From Owenia fusiformis (lineage: Eukaryota > Annelida > Polychaeta > Sabellida > Oweniidae): DNA of 64,000 bases. Under the pieces are notes generated by a model that saw only the letters and a list, made by a program, of their open reading frames with translations, was not told the DNA's origin and searched no databases. This document shows, piece after piece, positions 21,557 through 33,500 of the stretch. Positions within the stretch are counted from its first letter, which is position 1. Every line of letters starts with the position of its first letter. The position numbers and the translations under genes were made by a program. The DNA is taken from assembly GCA_903813345.2 (NCBI GenBank), contig CAIIXF020000012.1, positions 33,552,572 through 33,616,571 of the forward strand, in the 5' to 3' direction.

Positions 21557-23534
21557 TCACGCCCATTTAGGACAAACTTTCATGTCAATCTTTTTAAAAG
21601 AATAATACCAATTGTTAGGTGAGCCAATTGTGTTTGGCCATCTGTACCATATCACACACACACTACCAGTAGGGCACTTAGCATTAGTACTATAAATACC
21701 AAACAGATTTGAATTTAGGCACCTATTAAACCACCAAGCCCCTTTGGAATAATGAACAGCACAATTGTCGCCCCATTTATCATTATCACGGTCGTTTGTG
21801 GTAAATGCCATACCATTGTGGTAACGAAGAGAGTTCCCCGCAGTTCCAGAATAACCTCCAATTGCCAATGTGTAGTTATCGTGTTCATCACTCACATCAA
21901 ATTTGGAGTATTCAGCATACCTTGTTTCACTCTGTGGGGGCCACATGGTAAGTTCAACTCTGAGTTTATAGTTCCCTTGAGTTACTAAACCATGAAGGTT
22001 GTCCAGGCCAATGAAATATTCTCCTCCTGGGGAACCAAATCCTGACTGGTACTCTGTCCAGCCTCTGTAGAAATCAACACCCCCATCAAATCGCCTTGCC
22101 ATGTAGACACACCCACCACTACAGTACACTCTGAATGCATTTTGTCCTGGTGGTTGGATTTTTCTAACACCAGTAAAGCATGTGTCATCACTACAGTCAT
22201 GAGGCAAAGGTACTGAAAAACATAAAGGCATCATATAGTTAGAGTTTGAAAATATTCTCCAAACTAAATTTTTTCATGACTGCATGAAGAAATGATAATA
22301 AATATTTGATGACCGACTTTATACTCACGTCTGGTGATCAGAAGAAATGAATGGAGGGGGGAGTAGCTGATTTTCTCTAGAAAATTCAACAAATCTGGAA
22401 GATTTATTTTTTCTATTGTCATTGTTGGTTTTGTAAAATACATTACCATACGTTATATAATAAATAATCAAAAATTATTAGAATTGAACTGAGGGAGGGT
22501 AACGGAGGGGGGTGAACGGAAAGGGAGTATTGGAGTAATTTGTCTATAAAACATATGATAAGAGATGTAACTTGACTTTATTTCCAATAACTCCAAATAT
22601 ACCTAATTTTCACTTTCAGAGTTGTAACATCAACTTATTACTGAGTTACTGAGTTCAATTTTCAAATACACAAATCCGTGGAAATTTCTTTCACCTTAAA
22701 GACATATTACCCCCCCCCCCTCCGTCCCCCCCCTCCCCCCTCTGTTTAATTTCAATTATCTATCTAACGTATGGAAACTTAGTTTGAAAAACCAGCAGTG
22801 GCATTAAATTTGTGATGAAAACATCACTTTTAGTCGCTTGATTTACAGCAAAAACATTGACATTTGCATGTTGGTGATGCTGCACCTTTTCTAATAGATC
22901 GTATATTTTAGAAGCCTCTCGGTTAAAAAAAATCACAGAAGACCTTAGATATTTCCCCGTGTACTGCCCCTATTAATTTAAGAATTCAATTGTAAACTTT
23001 CTGTTGGAAAAAATAAATCTTGCAGATTTGTTGCATTTTTAGCAAAAATCAACCACCCCCCTCCGTTCATTTCTTCCGATCATTGAGCGTGATACTACTA
23101 GACTAAATATTAAAACAACTTATATAATAGTAGTAAGCTGTCTTACCTTCTGATTTACTTTGTAAATTGTCCTGTATCCTTTTCAAGTGATCTTTTATAA
23201 GAGTTACATCAGCTTTCATCTCATCAACCTTGTCATTTACTTCTTCCACTTTATCATTTACTTCTTTCACTTCATCATTTACTTCTTCCACTTTATCATT
23301 TACTTCTTCAATTTTATCATTTACCTTTTCCACTTTAACATTAACTGCATTCATTTTTTCTTCATCTCTTGTGCAGCAGTTTTGTGTATCAGATTTTAGT
23401 TCACTAAGCTGTGTGCTCAAGCGTGCATCAAGGTTGTCAATATGCATTTTCTTGCATGTACTGTTTTTTTTAGTTTTTTTTTGCAAACGAACATCTCCAA
23501 CGAGGAATACTATTAACAATACTTTAAGATACAT
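21557..23534 (-). CDS. Secreted coiled-coil fibrinogen-domain lectin, gene B (two exons)
   Basis: Exon 1 is 23534-23147 and exon 2 is 22212-21557; together 1044 nt, 347 residues. The signal peptide MYLKVLLIVFLVGDVRLQ is followed by a Lys-rich linker, a CC pair (QNCCTRDEE) and five heptads. A stop in the upstream frame fixes the MYLK start. Exon 2 begins V-P-L-P-H-D-C-S-D-D and contains the FReD landmarks GWTEYQSGFGSPGGEYFIGL, YHNGMAFTTNDRDND, NCAV and GAWWFNRC, ending DMKVCPKWA. The C-terminal part carries an additional Cys pair (AKCPTGSVCV). Short-intron type. It differs from gene D by only a few residues (T/A, R/K, I/S) and lies in the intron of DHX37 copy B, antisense. Confidence 0.87.
22213..23146 (-). 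other. Intron of FReD gene B
   Basis: A short-type 934-bp intron. It lacks the ~800-bp segment present in genes A and C. C-rich and G-rich homopolymer tracts lie near 22500 and 22709-22740. No coding sequence. Confidence 0.65.
23231..23337 (-). repeat. 21-bp heptad minisatellite, 5 units (gene B)
   Basis: Units translate as KVEKVND, KIEEVND, KVEEVND, EVKEVND and KVEEVND, followed by KVDEM. This is two heptads fewer than gene A and four fewer than gene C; all length differences are whole 21-bp units. Confidence 0.9.
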
Positions 23535-25656
23535 GATTCTAGCAAGATGCGTGTTGATCAGATATTGACGGTGCTTGGTTTAAGTTGATTTACCTGAGAA
23601 TGAAAACATATTTTTTACTTTGCATGCATCATTAATTTAACCGCTTTGCATCGAGCAGATAATTATGTGCAATATCACTGTGATTTAAAGACATGCTATA
23701 CCTTCTGGAGCACCTTATCTATGGAGAACAAGGTTATAGGAATAGTGTGCCATTTCACTTTTGACATGAACAAATTGGTAGTCAAAACATATATGGGGCT
23801 GGGTCAATATTTGAATGTCCTCCAAAAAAGATATTTAATTTAGTAAGGGATTTTACCCCCCCCCCTCCCTCTCCTCTTTTAACGAAGGTCAAAATGTTGA
23901 TATCTTATTATGTACAGGTATTTGAACATCAGGTGTATGATGCCATTCTCACACGTTTTCTACATGCCAAAAGTCCTCTGATTTTTTATTACTCTGGGAA
24001 CCATTTATGATTGAGTATTTCTGTTATACCAAATATTTTTGTTGGATTTAATCTTCATTGCATATTGTACATTTTGTGACAATTTCAATAAAAAAGTTGA
24101 AAACACCTTTATTATTACCTGCATACGAGATATGTATTTAAATATATGCTTTCGTATCATAAGGACTTATCTCAACAAAAATGCTAATTAACAAGGGTAG
24201 AGCATGTCTTTAACAGTACATTATTTAATCAATTGATTTTGCGATCATCAGAAAATAGATGAGGTAATATAATAAACAATAATGTTTGAAAGTATTTTTC
24301 ATCTCTGATCTCCGTATGTACATATCATTTATAAAACCCATCACAACTATTTATTGCTCATTTAAAAGTACTGAATATTGTTTGCAGTTTTGTATTAAGT
24401 AATTTTCACCTCATCTCCATATTTACATATAATGAATAACAAAGCAACATTGTAACTATTTATTGCTCATTTAAAAGTATTGATCTGTTTGTTTTTCATC
24501 CTTGTTAGATACCTTTCTACTTTTCATTATTTTTTATGTTGCATATTGTGACATATTGTTATATTATCCAACTTTTTGTAGATGGTGTTTGGTGTCGGGG
24601 GGGGGGGGGGGGGTATAATGGCATCGGTAACAAATTCTAGCAACTTCCAATAACTTAACAACCTTCAAATTTTTCCTGTGAACAGATATAAACATTTCAT
24701 GAGTTCTAACACATTTCTGCCAATAGCTGTTACCATGACAACATATTGAAGGCTGAAAGAGCCATCTTTTTCTACTTGATTGTTCAAATTTACCAATTTT
24801 TACAAAATCATCTCATCTGTAGCAATTATTACACTTTTGTTACCATTTGCAAGTGGTGACATTTTGGCAATTTTTTGTTATTTTGCTATGACTCGAATAG
24901 TCATCATGGTTCAATTTTGTTGAAATTTTATATATGAATTCTTTGAAGCATTTTTTCCAATGACATGGTCAGTAGATTTTTCAAAACTGATTGTCATTTG
25001 TTATTTTACATTTTCCGCTATTCTGAGAAAGTAATAGAATGATGTTGTTGACATTTTATATATGATAACTCAGATGAATACTACACTGTCTAATGAAAAT
25101 TCGGCAAATAGATGACAATTTCAAAAAATGGCAGTCATGGTCTTCTTTTTATGATTTTTGCTGTAACTCGCAATACAAATAGAAGGGTGATTTTGTTCAT
25201 GTTTGATGAACAAATTTTAAAAGTTTAAGGCTCAGAGTTGCTAACTCAAACACTGGTTGCTGGATCTGGTTCAAATTTCATATGCTGATGCTTTAGCAAC
25301 AAAAGACCTCTGCTCACAAGAAAATTGTTAAGCTGGCCACTTATTTGACATTGTCATCAATTGTCATAAAGAATGTAATTTTTGATAACTTAGATGCAAG
25401 TCAAGGATTTGGTTGAAATTTTGTGGGCTAATGTCCCATGTAATGACACCTTTGCTCAAGAACAAAATGGCTGCTAAATTTAGAATGGCTACCTTTATAT
25501 ACAGGGTCCAACACTTTTCAGGCTGATGTGACGTGATATCCTATGGACATAAAACTACTATTCTACTTCCTGCTCATTTCTATTATGAAATTTTAATATG
25601 ATGGGATTTGCTACTCCAGGGAATTGCTGTTTTCTAGTTATTTATCTTTATTGTAG
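23535..25656. other. Non-coding stretch upstream of FReD gene B
   Basis: The promoter side of gene B and the rest of the host intron. It includes a G-run of about 17 at 24597-24613 and AT-rich DNA homologous to 4653-6840. Almost identical to 62280-64000. No gene is seen. Confidence 0.55.
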
Positions 25657-25776
25657 TAAACTCAGTTCTACCAGCAGTTAATGTTATCATGGATCCAAAG
25701 ATGGCACCCCCTAGTGAACTACAGGCGAAACTTTATGTCAAATAATCCTGACAGGGCTTTCTGATCACATTGCAAG
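25657..25776 (+). pseudogene. DHX37: DHX37-like exon (DPKMAPP block), 1-nt deletion, copy B
   Basis: Same exon as 6841-6961, but 120 instead of 121 nt. One T is missing in CTTTTA, so after SELQAKLY the frame runs into TAA. A clear inactivating lesion. Confidence 0.9.
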
Positions 25777-25911
25777 GTATTTATGTCACATTTTGATTTC
25801 AGTAATTCCTCAAAATACCCAGTTGCTAAATCAGTAAGTTCAAGGATTGTGCACAATTGGATTTGAGTCATGTGGTGTTTAATTTTACTATTTTGTTGAC
25901 TGATATTTCAG

Positions 25912-25975
25912 AAAACTTCCAGAACCAAATACTGGAACAAATGAAGAAAACAAAAAGTTTAAGATGGCATATCAG
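25912..25975 (+). pseudogene. DHX37: DHX37-like exon (KMAYQ block), copy B
   Basis: A 64-nt exon between TTTCAG and GTTAGT with substitutions K-to-N and L-to-F relative to copy A. Open in itself, but downstream of several lesions. Confidence 0.78.
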
Positions 25976-26044
25976 GTTAGTTTCATGCTTTCTTTAACTC
26001 ATTTTAATTTTACTGATTATACTACTTGTCAAACAGGTCACATA

Positions 26045-26222
26045 GAGGCTCGTACCCAGGATTTGCCAACGGTGGGGGGGGGGCACTTTTTGAAAAATGT
26101 CAAAGGGGTTCACTTTTGACTACTTTAGCCCAAAAAAGATCCAAATCATTTGGAAAGGGCTCAGAATGGTGAAAAACTGCACGATTTTGAAAGAAATTTT
26201 GGCCAGGGGGTGTGCTTGAACC
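26045..26222. mobile_element. MITE relative of 8741-8934 (copy B)
   Basis: Left end GAGGCTCGTACCCAGGATTT, as in copy A. The right inverted end is eroded or lost after GGCCAGGGGGTGTGCTTGAA. Confidence 0.55.
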
Positions 26223-26551
26223 CCTCAAAGACTTAGAACACAATAGAACATTTTTGAAGTTTTACAACAATATTTTCAATGTTCAGACTTGAGATGTAGG
26301 CCATTTTATCTGCACATACTTGAGCCTGATTTAAAAGTGCTGATATTTCCTAACCTTTGATTAATAATGGCCATGTTCACTTGATTTACAGTTCCATTAT
26401 TTTCTCATTCTCAAGTGTTTGCAAATCACCAACCTATTCCAAAATACAAGTGGGTACTCGGCTCAATTGCTTATATGCTATGTAGATCGCTGCTCCATGC
26501 TCAATGGGATTCATTGGCATTTTGATCATTAGATTTGCATAATTGTTTTAG

Positions 26552-26666
26552 AGTATACACCTAGAGGAGCCTGTCTACATACATCCCAATTCTGTGCTAT
26601 ACAAACAAAACCATGAATATGTAGTGTTCCAAGACATCACAGAAACATCGAAACTCTACATGAGAG
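26552..26666 (+). pseudogene. DHX37: DHX37-like exon (LEEPVYIHP block), copy B
   Basis: A 115-nt exon, same boundaries as in copy A (TTTTAG / GTGAGA). Reads LEEPVYIHPNSVLYKQNHEY and VVFQDITETSKLYMR. Open. Confidence 0.85.
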
Positions 26667-27262
26667 GTGAGATCAGCTAAATTGTATTTTCATAACTGCA
26701 TATGATAAATCGGACAAACTTTGGATAAGCTGACGAGGATAAAGTTAGAAAGAAGGGAAACTTTCAGAGAGAGGGTGCTAAAAAGGAAGAAAAACATCCT
26801 ACACCTGACACCATATCAAGAGTTTATAGAACAAAACATCAGTTACAACTTCAAACTTCTATTTTCACTAAATGGGATGTCGCACAAGTACACATATGGT
26901 TCAACTCCACAGTTATCAATCATGTGTCTCACACCACTCTAAATACATATAAATATAGGGCAGTAACAAACAAATATGTGAGCCAATAGAAAGGCCAGTA
27001 TTAAATTGAATGAAGAAATATATACTCCTGGGGATAAAATGTGTTCCCTGTTAGAAAGAAAAAATATCAGAAAGACATGAGGGAAAGTTGTTATGATTTT
27101 ATAAATTGATGGTCACATATTAGTACTCGCAAACTTAATGGCAGATAAAGTATAGAATTGAAATGATGTATACATGTAATGAATATATAAACTCGTACAT
27201 GCACTCGTACATTATATAATTTATAAAGTTGAAAATCATTACAGTATTCTCCAATATTGTAG

Positions 27263-27400
27263 GTGTTTCTGTGATAGAGGCAGAGTGGCTGCCAGTGTTT
27301 GTGCCCCATGGTTGTACATTTTCTAAGCCTCTTGACTCACCCCCACCTAGATACGATAGTTCTTCAGGGAATATTCTCACACACATGACGAGTACATTTG
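27263..27400 (+). pseudogene. DHX37: DHX37-like exon (IEAEWLP block), copy B
   Basis: A 138-nt exon after ATTGTAG. Reads VSVIEAEWLPVFVPHGCTF and SKPLDSPPPRYDSSSGNILT. Open; donor GTAAGT. Confidence 0.85.
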
Positions 27401-27716
27401 GTAAGTTCCCAGATATTTACTTATTTGTATCATCCATAATCTTTGAAAAATCTCTTCTCTCACAAGTGGTGACATTGTCTTGTTATTGTCTCCAACTTTT
27501 TTATGGTTGATGTTTGGCGTTTGATGTTTCGTGGGCAGCATTCGATGGTTGGCTATTAGCATCTGTAACAAATAGCGGGTGGTGACATTTTGCCTGTTAA
27601 TGCCTTGTTAAACTTGCCTTTAAACATGATGCTCTGAATGATACCATGAATGAGGCAAGTGAGACGTATTGCCTCATTGGTATATGTTGTATGTTAATAG
27701 AGACACTTTATTACAG

Positions 27717-28218
27717 GGGTCCGTTGTTGGGAAATCCCTGCAGTGGAGCTGGAGTACCCAGAGTGCATAGACCGTGTCAAGTATTTCGCTAGGTTCCCAT
27801 TGGTATATGTTGTATGTTAATAGAGACACTTTATTACAGGGGTCCGTTGTTTGGAAATCCCTGCAGTTGAGCTGGAATACCCAGAGTGCCTGGACCGTGT
27901 CAAGTATTTCGCTAGGTTCCCATTGGTATATGTTGTATGTTAATAGAGACACTTTATTGCAGGGGTCCGTTGTTGGGAAATCCCTGCAGTGGAGCTGGAG
28001 TACCCAGAGTGCATAGACCGTGTCAAGTATTTCGCTGGGTTCCCATTGGTATATGTTGTATGTTAATAGAGACACTTTATTACAGGGGTCCGTTGTTGGC
28101 AAATCCCTGCAGTTGAGCTAGAGTACCCAGAGTGTATAGACCGTGTCAAGTATTTTGCTAGATTCCCATTGGTATATGTTGTGTTAATAGAGACACTTTA
28201 TTACAGGGGTCCGTTCTT
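27717..28218 (+). repeat. 123-bp tandem array of acceptor plus partial exon (array 2, copy B)
   Basis: Exon-like starts at 27717, 27840, 27963 and 28086 are 123 bp apart; a fifth at 28207 is truncated after GGTCCGTTCTTGG. No unit continues into the full exon (there is no LLEGLV extension), so copy B ends inside its array and is fused to FReD-fragment spacer DNA. Confidence 0.88.
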
Positions 28219-28309
28219 GGAAAATTGGGATAAACCCTGTATCCAAAACCTCCCAGTACATAACCCTTATATGTCTCTATTATAGTACATTTTGAGAGCA
28301 TTTAAATTA

Positions 28310-28565
28310 TTTAATTCAATTATGTATCATCCCAATATCTTGTCCTTCACCAAAGCCTCTCACCAAGTATTCTCTGTTTATTGTGTGGGACATTTTGTAT
28401 CGTATTAGAATATTCAAGATTATATGACAAACTTTCATGTTGCTCTTTTTGAAAGAATTATAATGATTGTTTGGTGAGCCAATTTTGTTTGGCCAGTATA
28501 ACCATGACACACATTGAGCACGAGCAGGACAGATAGCATTATAGCAAAACCAACACAAAGATTTA
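28310..28565 (-). pseudogene. FReD C-terminal fragment 1 at B/C junction
   Basis: Translates on the - strand as ICPARAQCVSWLYWPNKIGS, then NNHYNSFKKSNMKVCH: the end of the FReD with the Cys pair, lacking the rest of the domain. Bounded on the copy B side by the truncated array 2. Confidence 0.75.
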
Positions 28566-28689
28566 AGGTATGTAAGTGCTTGTATGGATCAATTAGGGCT
28601 GGGAAGAAAGGGAAGTGGAATGGAGCAAAACCTCCCAGTATGTAGCACTTATATATCTTTAATATAGGACTTAAGTATATTTAGACAGC

Positions 28690-28985
28690 ATTTAAATTAT
28701 TTAATTCAATCATATATCATCCCAATATCTTGTCTTTCACCATAGCTGCTATCCAAGTATTCTCTGTTTATTGTGTGGGACATTTTGTATCATATTAGAA
28801 TGCAAGATATACTTATTTAGGACAAAATTTCATGTCGCTCTTTTTGAAAGAATAATAATGATTGTTTGGTGAGCCAATTTGTTTGGCCAGTATAACCATG
28901 ACACACATTGAGCACAAGCAGGACAGATGGCATTATTACTATGAAAACCAACACAAAGAATAAAGGTATGTAAATGCTTGTATGG
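28690..28985 (-). pseudogene. FReD C-terminal fragment 2 at B/C junction
   Basis: A second, directly repeated copy of the same FReD tail and 3' flank about 390 bp on, with a 1-nt deletion in the CCAATTTGTTTGG stretch (others have CCAATTTTGTTTGG). Together with fragment 1 it forms a short tandem duplication. Confidence 0.7.
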
Positions 28986-29343
28986 ATCAATTAGGGCTGG
29001 GAAGAAAGGGAAGTGGAATGGAGCAGATTTTGGAACTTGCCTTCGGAATTCGTATTTTATAGAACTACAAATTAATTGACTTATTTCAGTTTGTAAAGAT
29101 ATCCAATTCTGATATCCTAAAATTGATTAAACATCATGTTATTTCGAAAGACAAGTGAACTTTTACATCAACTTTCATGTCATATCTTAAACTTCTTTTT
29201 GTTTTATAGAGGGCAATTCAGTCAAAATGCCAATTTTCTTTAAAAATATTGAATATCTGAAGATGGATTTTTTCATAATCATGTTTTATTTTTAAGAAGT
29301 TGCTACTCTGATGTCAAGTAGTAAATTTTGTTCTTTATTGGAT

Positions 29344-29697
29344 ATACGGTCCCCCCCCCCAAAAGTTTGGCAACAGAAGGTTTTAATATGATAGCTGTCA
29401 AATACTGTCAATGAATTTAGTTCCTGAGTTACAATTGTTCAGAAATATATGACTGATGAATTGTTTTGTTACTATTAGAAGAGGTGACATGGTGACCTGT
29501 CACATGTTGACAGGTGACATGTTGTTATGGTCTCCAACTTTTTTGTGGACTGTGATTGGCATTTGGCGTCTGTAACAAATGCCAGGTGGGGACATTTTGC
29601 ATGTCTATGCCTTGTTTTAAATGGCGACACAAAAAAATGTTTTAATATGTGATCAACCTGAAACTTCTGTTTGCCAAACTTTTGGAGGGGACCATAT
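29344..29697. mobile_element. MITE with TACGGTCCCC inverted ends (copy C)
   Basis: About 354 bp with roughly 30-bp inverted ends: the left reads TACGGTCCCC ... AAAAGTTTGGCAACAGAA, the right TTCTGTTTGCCAAACTTTTG then GAGGGGACCATA. Directly to its left is intron DNA that in copy B precedes exon 13213 (TTTGTTCTTTATTGGATA), so eight exons are missing at this edge. Confidence 0.75.
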
Positions 29698-29846
29698 AGC
29701 ATTATTATTAAATTTGTAGAAAAGAGATATAGGAAGTGAATGACAAGTCTATAACTATATTGAAACCAATTTGTTTTTATGTACATCATTTTTGAAGAGA
29801 AGCTCAGCCCACCTCATTTTGCACTATATTATTAATGCATTTTCAG

Positions 29847-30584
29847 GGCCCAAAGTACATTGCTAGGTGACCTGATGGTGTTTTTGAAGGCAGTTAGAGC
29901 ATATGAATACTGTTCTTTTGTATTATTTCAGGGCCAAAGTACATTGCAAGCTGAACTGATGGTGTGTTTGAAGACAGCTGGCAAGTCTATGACTATTGAA
30001 ACCTATTTGTTTTATGTAGTACTACATAATTTTTGGAGAGAAACCCAGCGCACCTCATTTTGCAATGTATTATTAATGCATTTTCAGGGCCCAAGTGCAA
30101 AGGCAGCTGGAGCGTGTGAATTCTGTTCTTTTGTATTATTTCAGGGCCAAAGTGCATTGCTAGCTGACCTGATGGTGTATTTGAAGGCAGGTGGAGCATG
30201 TGAATACTGTTCTTTTGTATTATTGTATTATTTCAGGGCCAAAGTGCATTGCTAGGTGACCTGATGGTGTCTTTGAAGGCAGTTGGAGCATGTGAATTCT
30301 GTTCTTTTGTATTATTTCATGGCCAAAGTGCATTGCTTGGTGACCTGATGGTGTATTTGAAGGCAGCTCGAGCATGTGAATACTGTTCTTTTGTATTATT
30401 TAAGGGTCAAAGTGCATTGCTTGGTGACCTGATGGTGTATTTAAAGGCAGCTCGAGCATGTGAATACTGTTCTTTTGTATTTTTGTATTATTTCAGGGCC
30501 AAAGTGCAATGCTTGGTGACCTGATGGTGCTTTTGAAGGCAGTTCGAGCATGTGAGTTGTACTGTATTATTAATACATTTTCAG
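29847..30584 (+). repeat. Mixed-period tandem array of acceptor plus partial exon (array 1, copy C)
   Basis: About eight units. Many are 78-bp-like (linker TGTTCTTTTGTATTATTTCAG) rather than 93 bp, and an insertion of intron-like DNA lies at 29970-30090. Most units keep a CAG acceptor before GGCCAAAG; some have CATGG or AAGGG instead. Copy D has the same architecture. Confidence 0.85.
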
Positions 30585-33500
30585 GGCCAAAGTGCATTGC
30601 TAGGGGACCTGATGGTGCTTTGAAGGCAGTGGGAGCATGTGAATATGCTGGCTGCTCCACAGACTTCTGCTTTCAACAAGCCATAAGGCATAAAGTAATG
30701 ATTGAAATACGTAAACTCAGATCTCAGCTCACCAATGCAGGTATTGAGGGGTTGTGTCTCTATGAATGATTGTAGCATTTTTTGCTCACGCAGTAAGCAT
30801 ATGGAATAACTAAGCATCTGTCTGTCCATCAGTCCATCCATCTGTCCATCTGTCCATCTGTCCATCAGTCTGTTCTGCCAACATATGTGGTACAAATTAA
30901 AACTGCTTTTTGTATTAAGAAGTGTCTACATTCATTTTCATGTCACCATCAGAAACTGTGACATATTGTTATAGTCTCCAAGTTTTTTGTAGACTGTGTT
31001 CGGCATTTGGCATTCAAAGGTCGGCAGATTTGACAGGGTTCGGGTTGACAGATTTGATTTATATTTTATAGGCTGGTATCTTATGTATATGTATGTATAA
31101 CTCAATATTGCTGCTTAATTCCAAATGTCCCCCATTTTTTGTAAAAAAAATAATCTTTAATGACTGAAATACAAGTAGTCACATTTAGTTCAAATATGCT
31201 GATGCCTAAGGACATAGAAGATTCAAGATGGCTGCTTATTTTCATAATTGCTCCAAATTTTGGGGTAATAGCATTATTTTTGTTAACTGAGATACAAATT
31301 ATCAGCTTTGGTCTAAACTTTATAAGCGGATGTCCTGTAAAAATTGGATTTCTATCTATTTAATTCAAAATATATACCGTAGCTGACATTTTTCTTAGAA
31401 AAATATAATTTTTGATTTCTCAAGTACCAATATTTGTGTAACGTCAATTTCTTTAATATATAACTGCCGGTCGATTCTTGTGGTGATTGATAAAAGACAA
31501 GAATAAGATCTGAAAATGGCAATACGTGGGACAATATTAAGGGGTCTTTGGGTAGAGGTAGATTAAAATCTGACAATAAAATGGCAATTAGATAGAATAA
31601 ATCACAGAATTAAAGTCACTTATACCTCCATACATTTCAATTATAGTATATATAAATTTTGAAGTCATTTATTATCCCACTATGTTCCCCTTCACCATCG
31701 CCCAAGTTCAACTGTTCTCTGTACAGTATATTGAGTGGGACATTTTGTATCATATTAGAATGCAAGATACTCTTATTTAGGACAAACTTTCATGTCAATC
31801 TTTTTAAAAGAATAATGATAATTGCTAGGTGAGCCAATTATGTTTGGCCAGAAGTACCATGTCACACACTCACCACGAGCAGGGCACTTAGCATTAGTAC
31901 TATAAAAACCAAACAGATGTGCACGGTGGCAGGCATTATGCCACCAAGCCCCTTTGAGCTTAACAGCACAATTGTCGACCCATTTATCATGATCACGGTC
32001 CTTTGTACTAAATGCCATACCATTGTGGGAAGCAAGAGAGTCCCCTGCATTTCCACTATAACCTCCAATTGTCAATGTGTAGTTATCACGTTCATCACTC
32101 ACATCAAATATGGAGTATTCAGCATTCCTTGTCTCACTCTGTGAGGGCCACATGGTAAGTTCAACTCTGAGTTTGTAATAACCTTGATATAACAAACCAT
32201 GAAGATTGTCCAGGCCAATGAAATGTTCACCTACAGGGCTACCGAACCCTCTTTGGTACTCTGTCCAGCCTTTGTAGAAATCAACACTCCCGTCAAATCG
32301 CCTTGCCATGTAGACACACCCACCGCTACAGTACACTCTGAATGCATTTTTTCCCGGTGGTTGGATTAATCTTGCACCAGTAAAGCTTGTGTCATCGCTA
32401 CAGTCATGAGGCAAAGTTACTGAAAAACAATAAAAGCATCATATAATTAAAGTTTGAATTTCTCCAAATTTAATTTTTTATGACGGCATTAAGAAATAAT
32501 CCAGGAATGTACAGTGGAAGTTGTTTTTTGAAAAACTATGCATTTTGATTTTAATTTATTTAATTTTCTGCGATTGAAAAAAAAAACAGATTCCAGATCA
32601 TCAAAAACAGCATTTCACATTTGATTATTTTTTCTTTTCCAAGTACAGTGTAGTTGCTTTTGACATAATATCTTAATTATGGAAATTATGAATGGGAAAA
32701 TTAAGATACTAAAGTTCTTTGCCAAATTCATTCTAGAATTACCCTTGGCAAAGTTTGCATGTGTTCTATTTCTCTATTAAGTTCTCATTGCGTTGCTTTG
32801 GTATTAGGATCTTTAATTTTGACATCTTGAATTTCTTAGTTCTCTCATAACATTCACTTGATTTTTTTCATATTTTTGTACCTTGCTAATGATACACTCT
32901 TGGGCTACTTTGTACGAATTTTTAGTGAATTTGGTCCATCAGTAATTGCTGAGAAAATAGTTGTCAAAAAGTGTCTCAATGTACCAATATCCTATCTTGT
33001 CTCATATTTTTTTTAAAATAGATTAGAATGTTTTTTATGCATTAGTGAAATTATGAATTGAAAATTGGAATTGGCATCTAAAATTAAATTTCTGTAATGT
33101 ATAAGCCAGTCTTATTGACCCAGACAGATACCAGCTCGTCGATAAAGTGATATCACTTACATGATCTGATATTCTTTTTTCATCTGGTGATATGGATTGA
33201 TTGTCAACGATGACCGACTTTATACTCACGTCTAGTGATCAGTAGAAATGAATGGAGGGGGGAGTAGCTGATTTTCGCTAGATTATTCAACAAATCTGGA
33301 AGATTTATTTTTACTATTGTCATTGTTGGTTTTGTAAAATACATTACCATATGTTGTATAATAAATAATCGAAAATTATTAGAATTGAACTGAGGGGGTT
33401 GAATGGAGGGGGAGTATTGGAGTAATTATCCCATCGAACGAAGTTCGGAGGGATATAGGGAACGCCTCCATCCGTACGCACGTACGTCCGTCCGTCCGGG

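Larger units (their letters stand above)
13213..28218 (+). pseudogene. DHX37: DHX37-like copy B with helicase core exons, multiply disrupted
   Basis: The longest DHX37 copy. Exons run from the acidic linker before motif V to array 2: 13213-13385, 13744-13815, 14134-14241, 14656-14780, 15276-15372, 15666-15731, 15993-16150, 16315-16481, 17360-17475 with 20576-20616, 25657-25776, 25912-25975, 26552-26666 and 27263-27400. Motif V ([12 protein letters not shown]) and motif VI ([10 protein letters not shown]) identify a DEAH helicase. Lesions are a TAA inside exon 15276, a frameshift in exon 15993, a 3.1 kb transposon in exon 17360, a 1-nt deletion in exon 25657, and loss of all exons after array 2. 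Motifs I, Ia, II and III are absent: nothing of the 5' half lies upstream. Confidence 0.85.

Noticed and set aside
24597-24613. G-run as a G-quadruplex site
   Set aside because: A homopolymer that varies in length between copies B and D (about 17 against 8), consistent with slippage or sequencing noise.
27674-28102. A - strand 142-codon frame with a 41-residue repeat
   Set aside because: It is the antisense reading of the 123-bp array 2. The sense strand carries real DHX37 exon sequence, and nothing supports a separate repeat protein.
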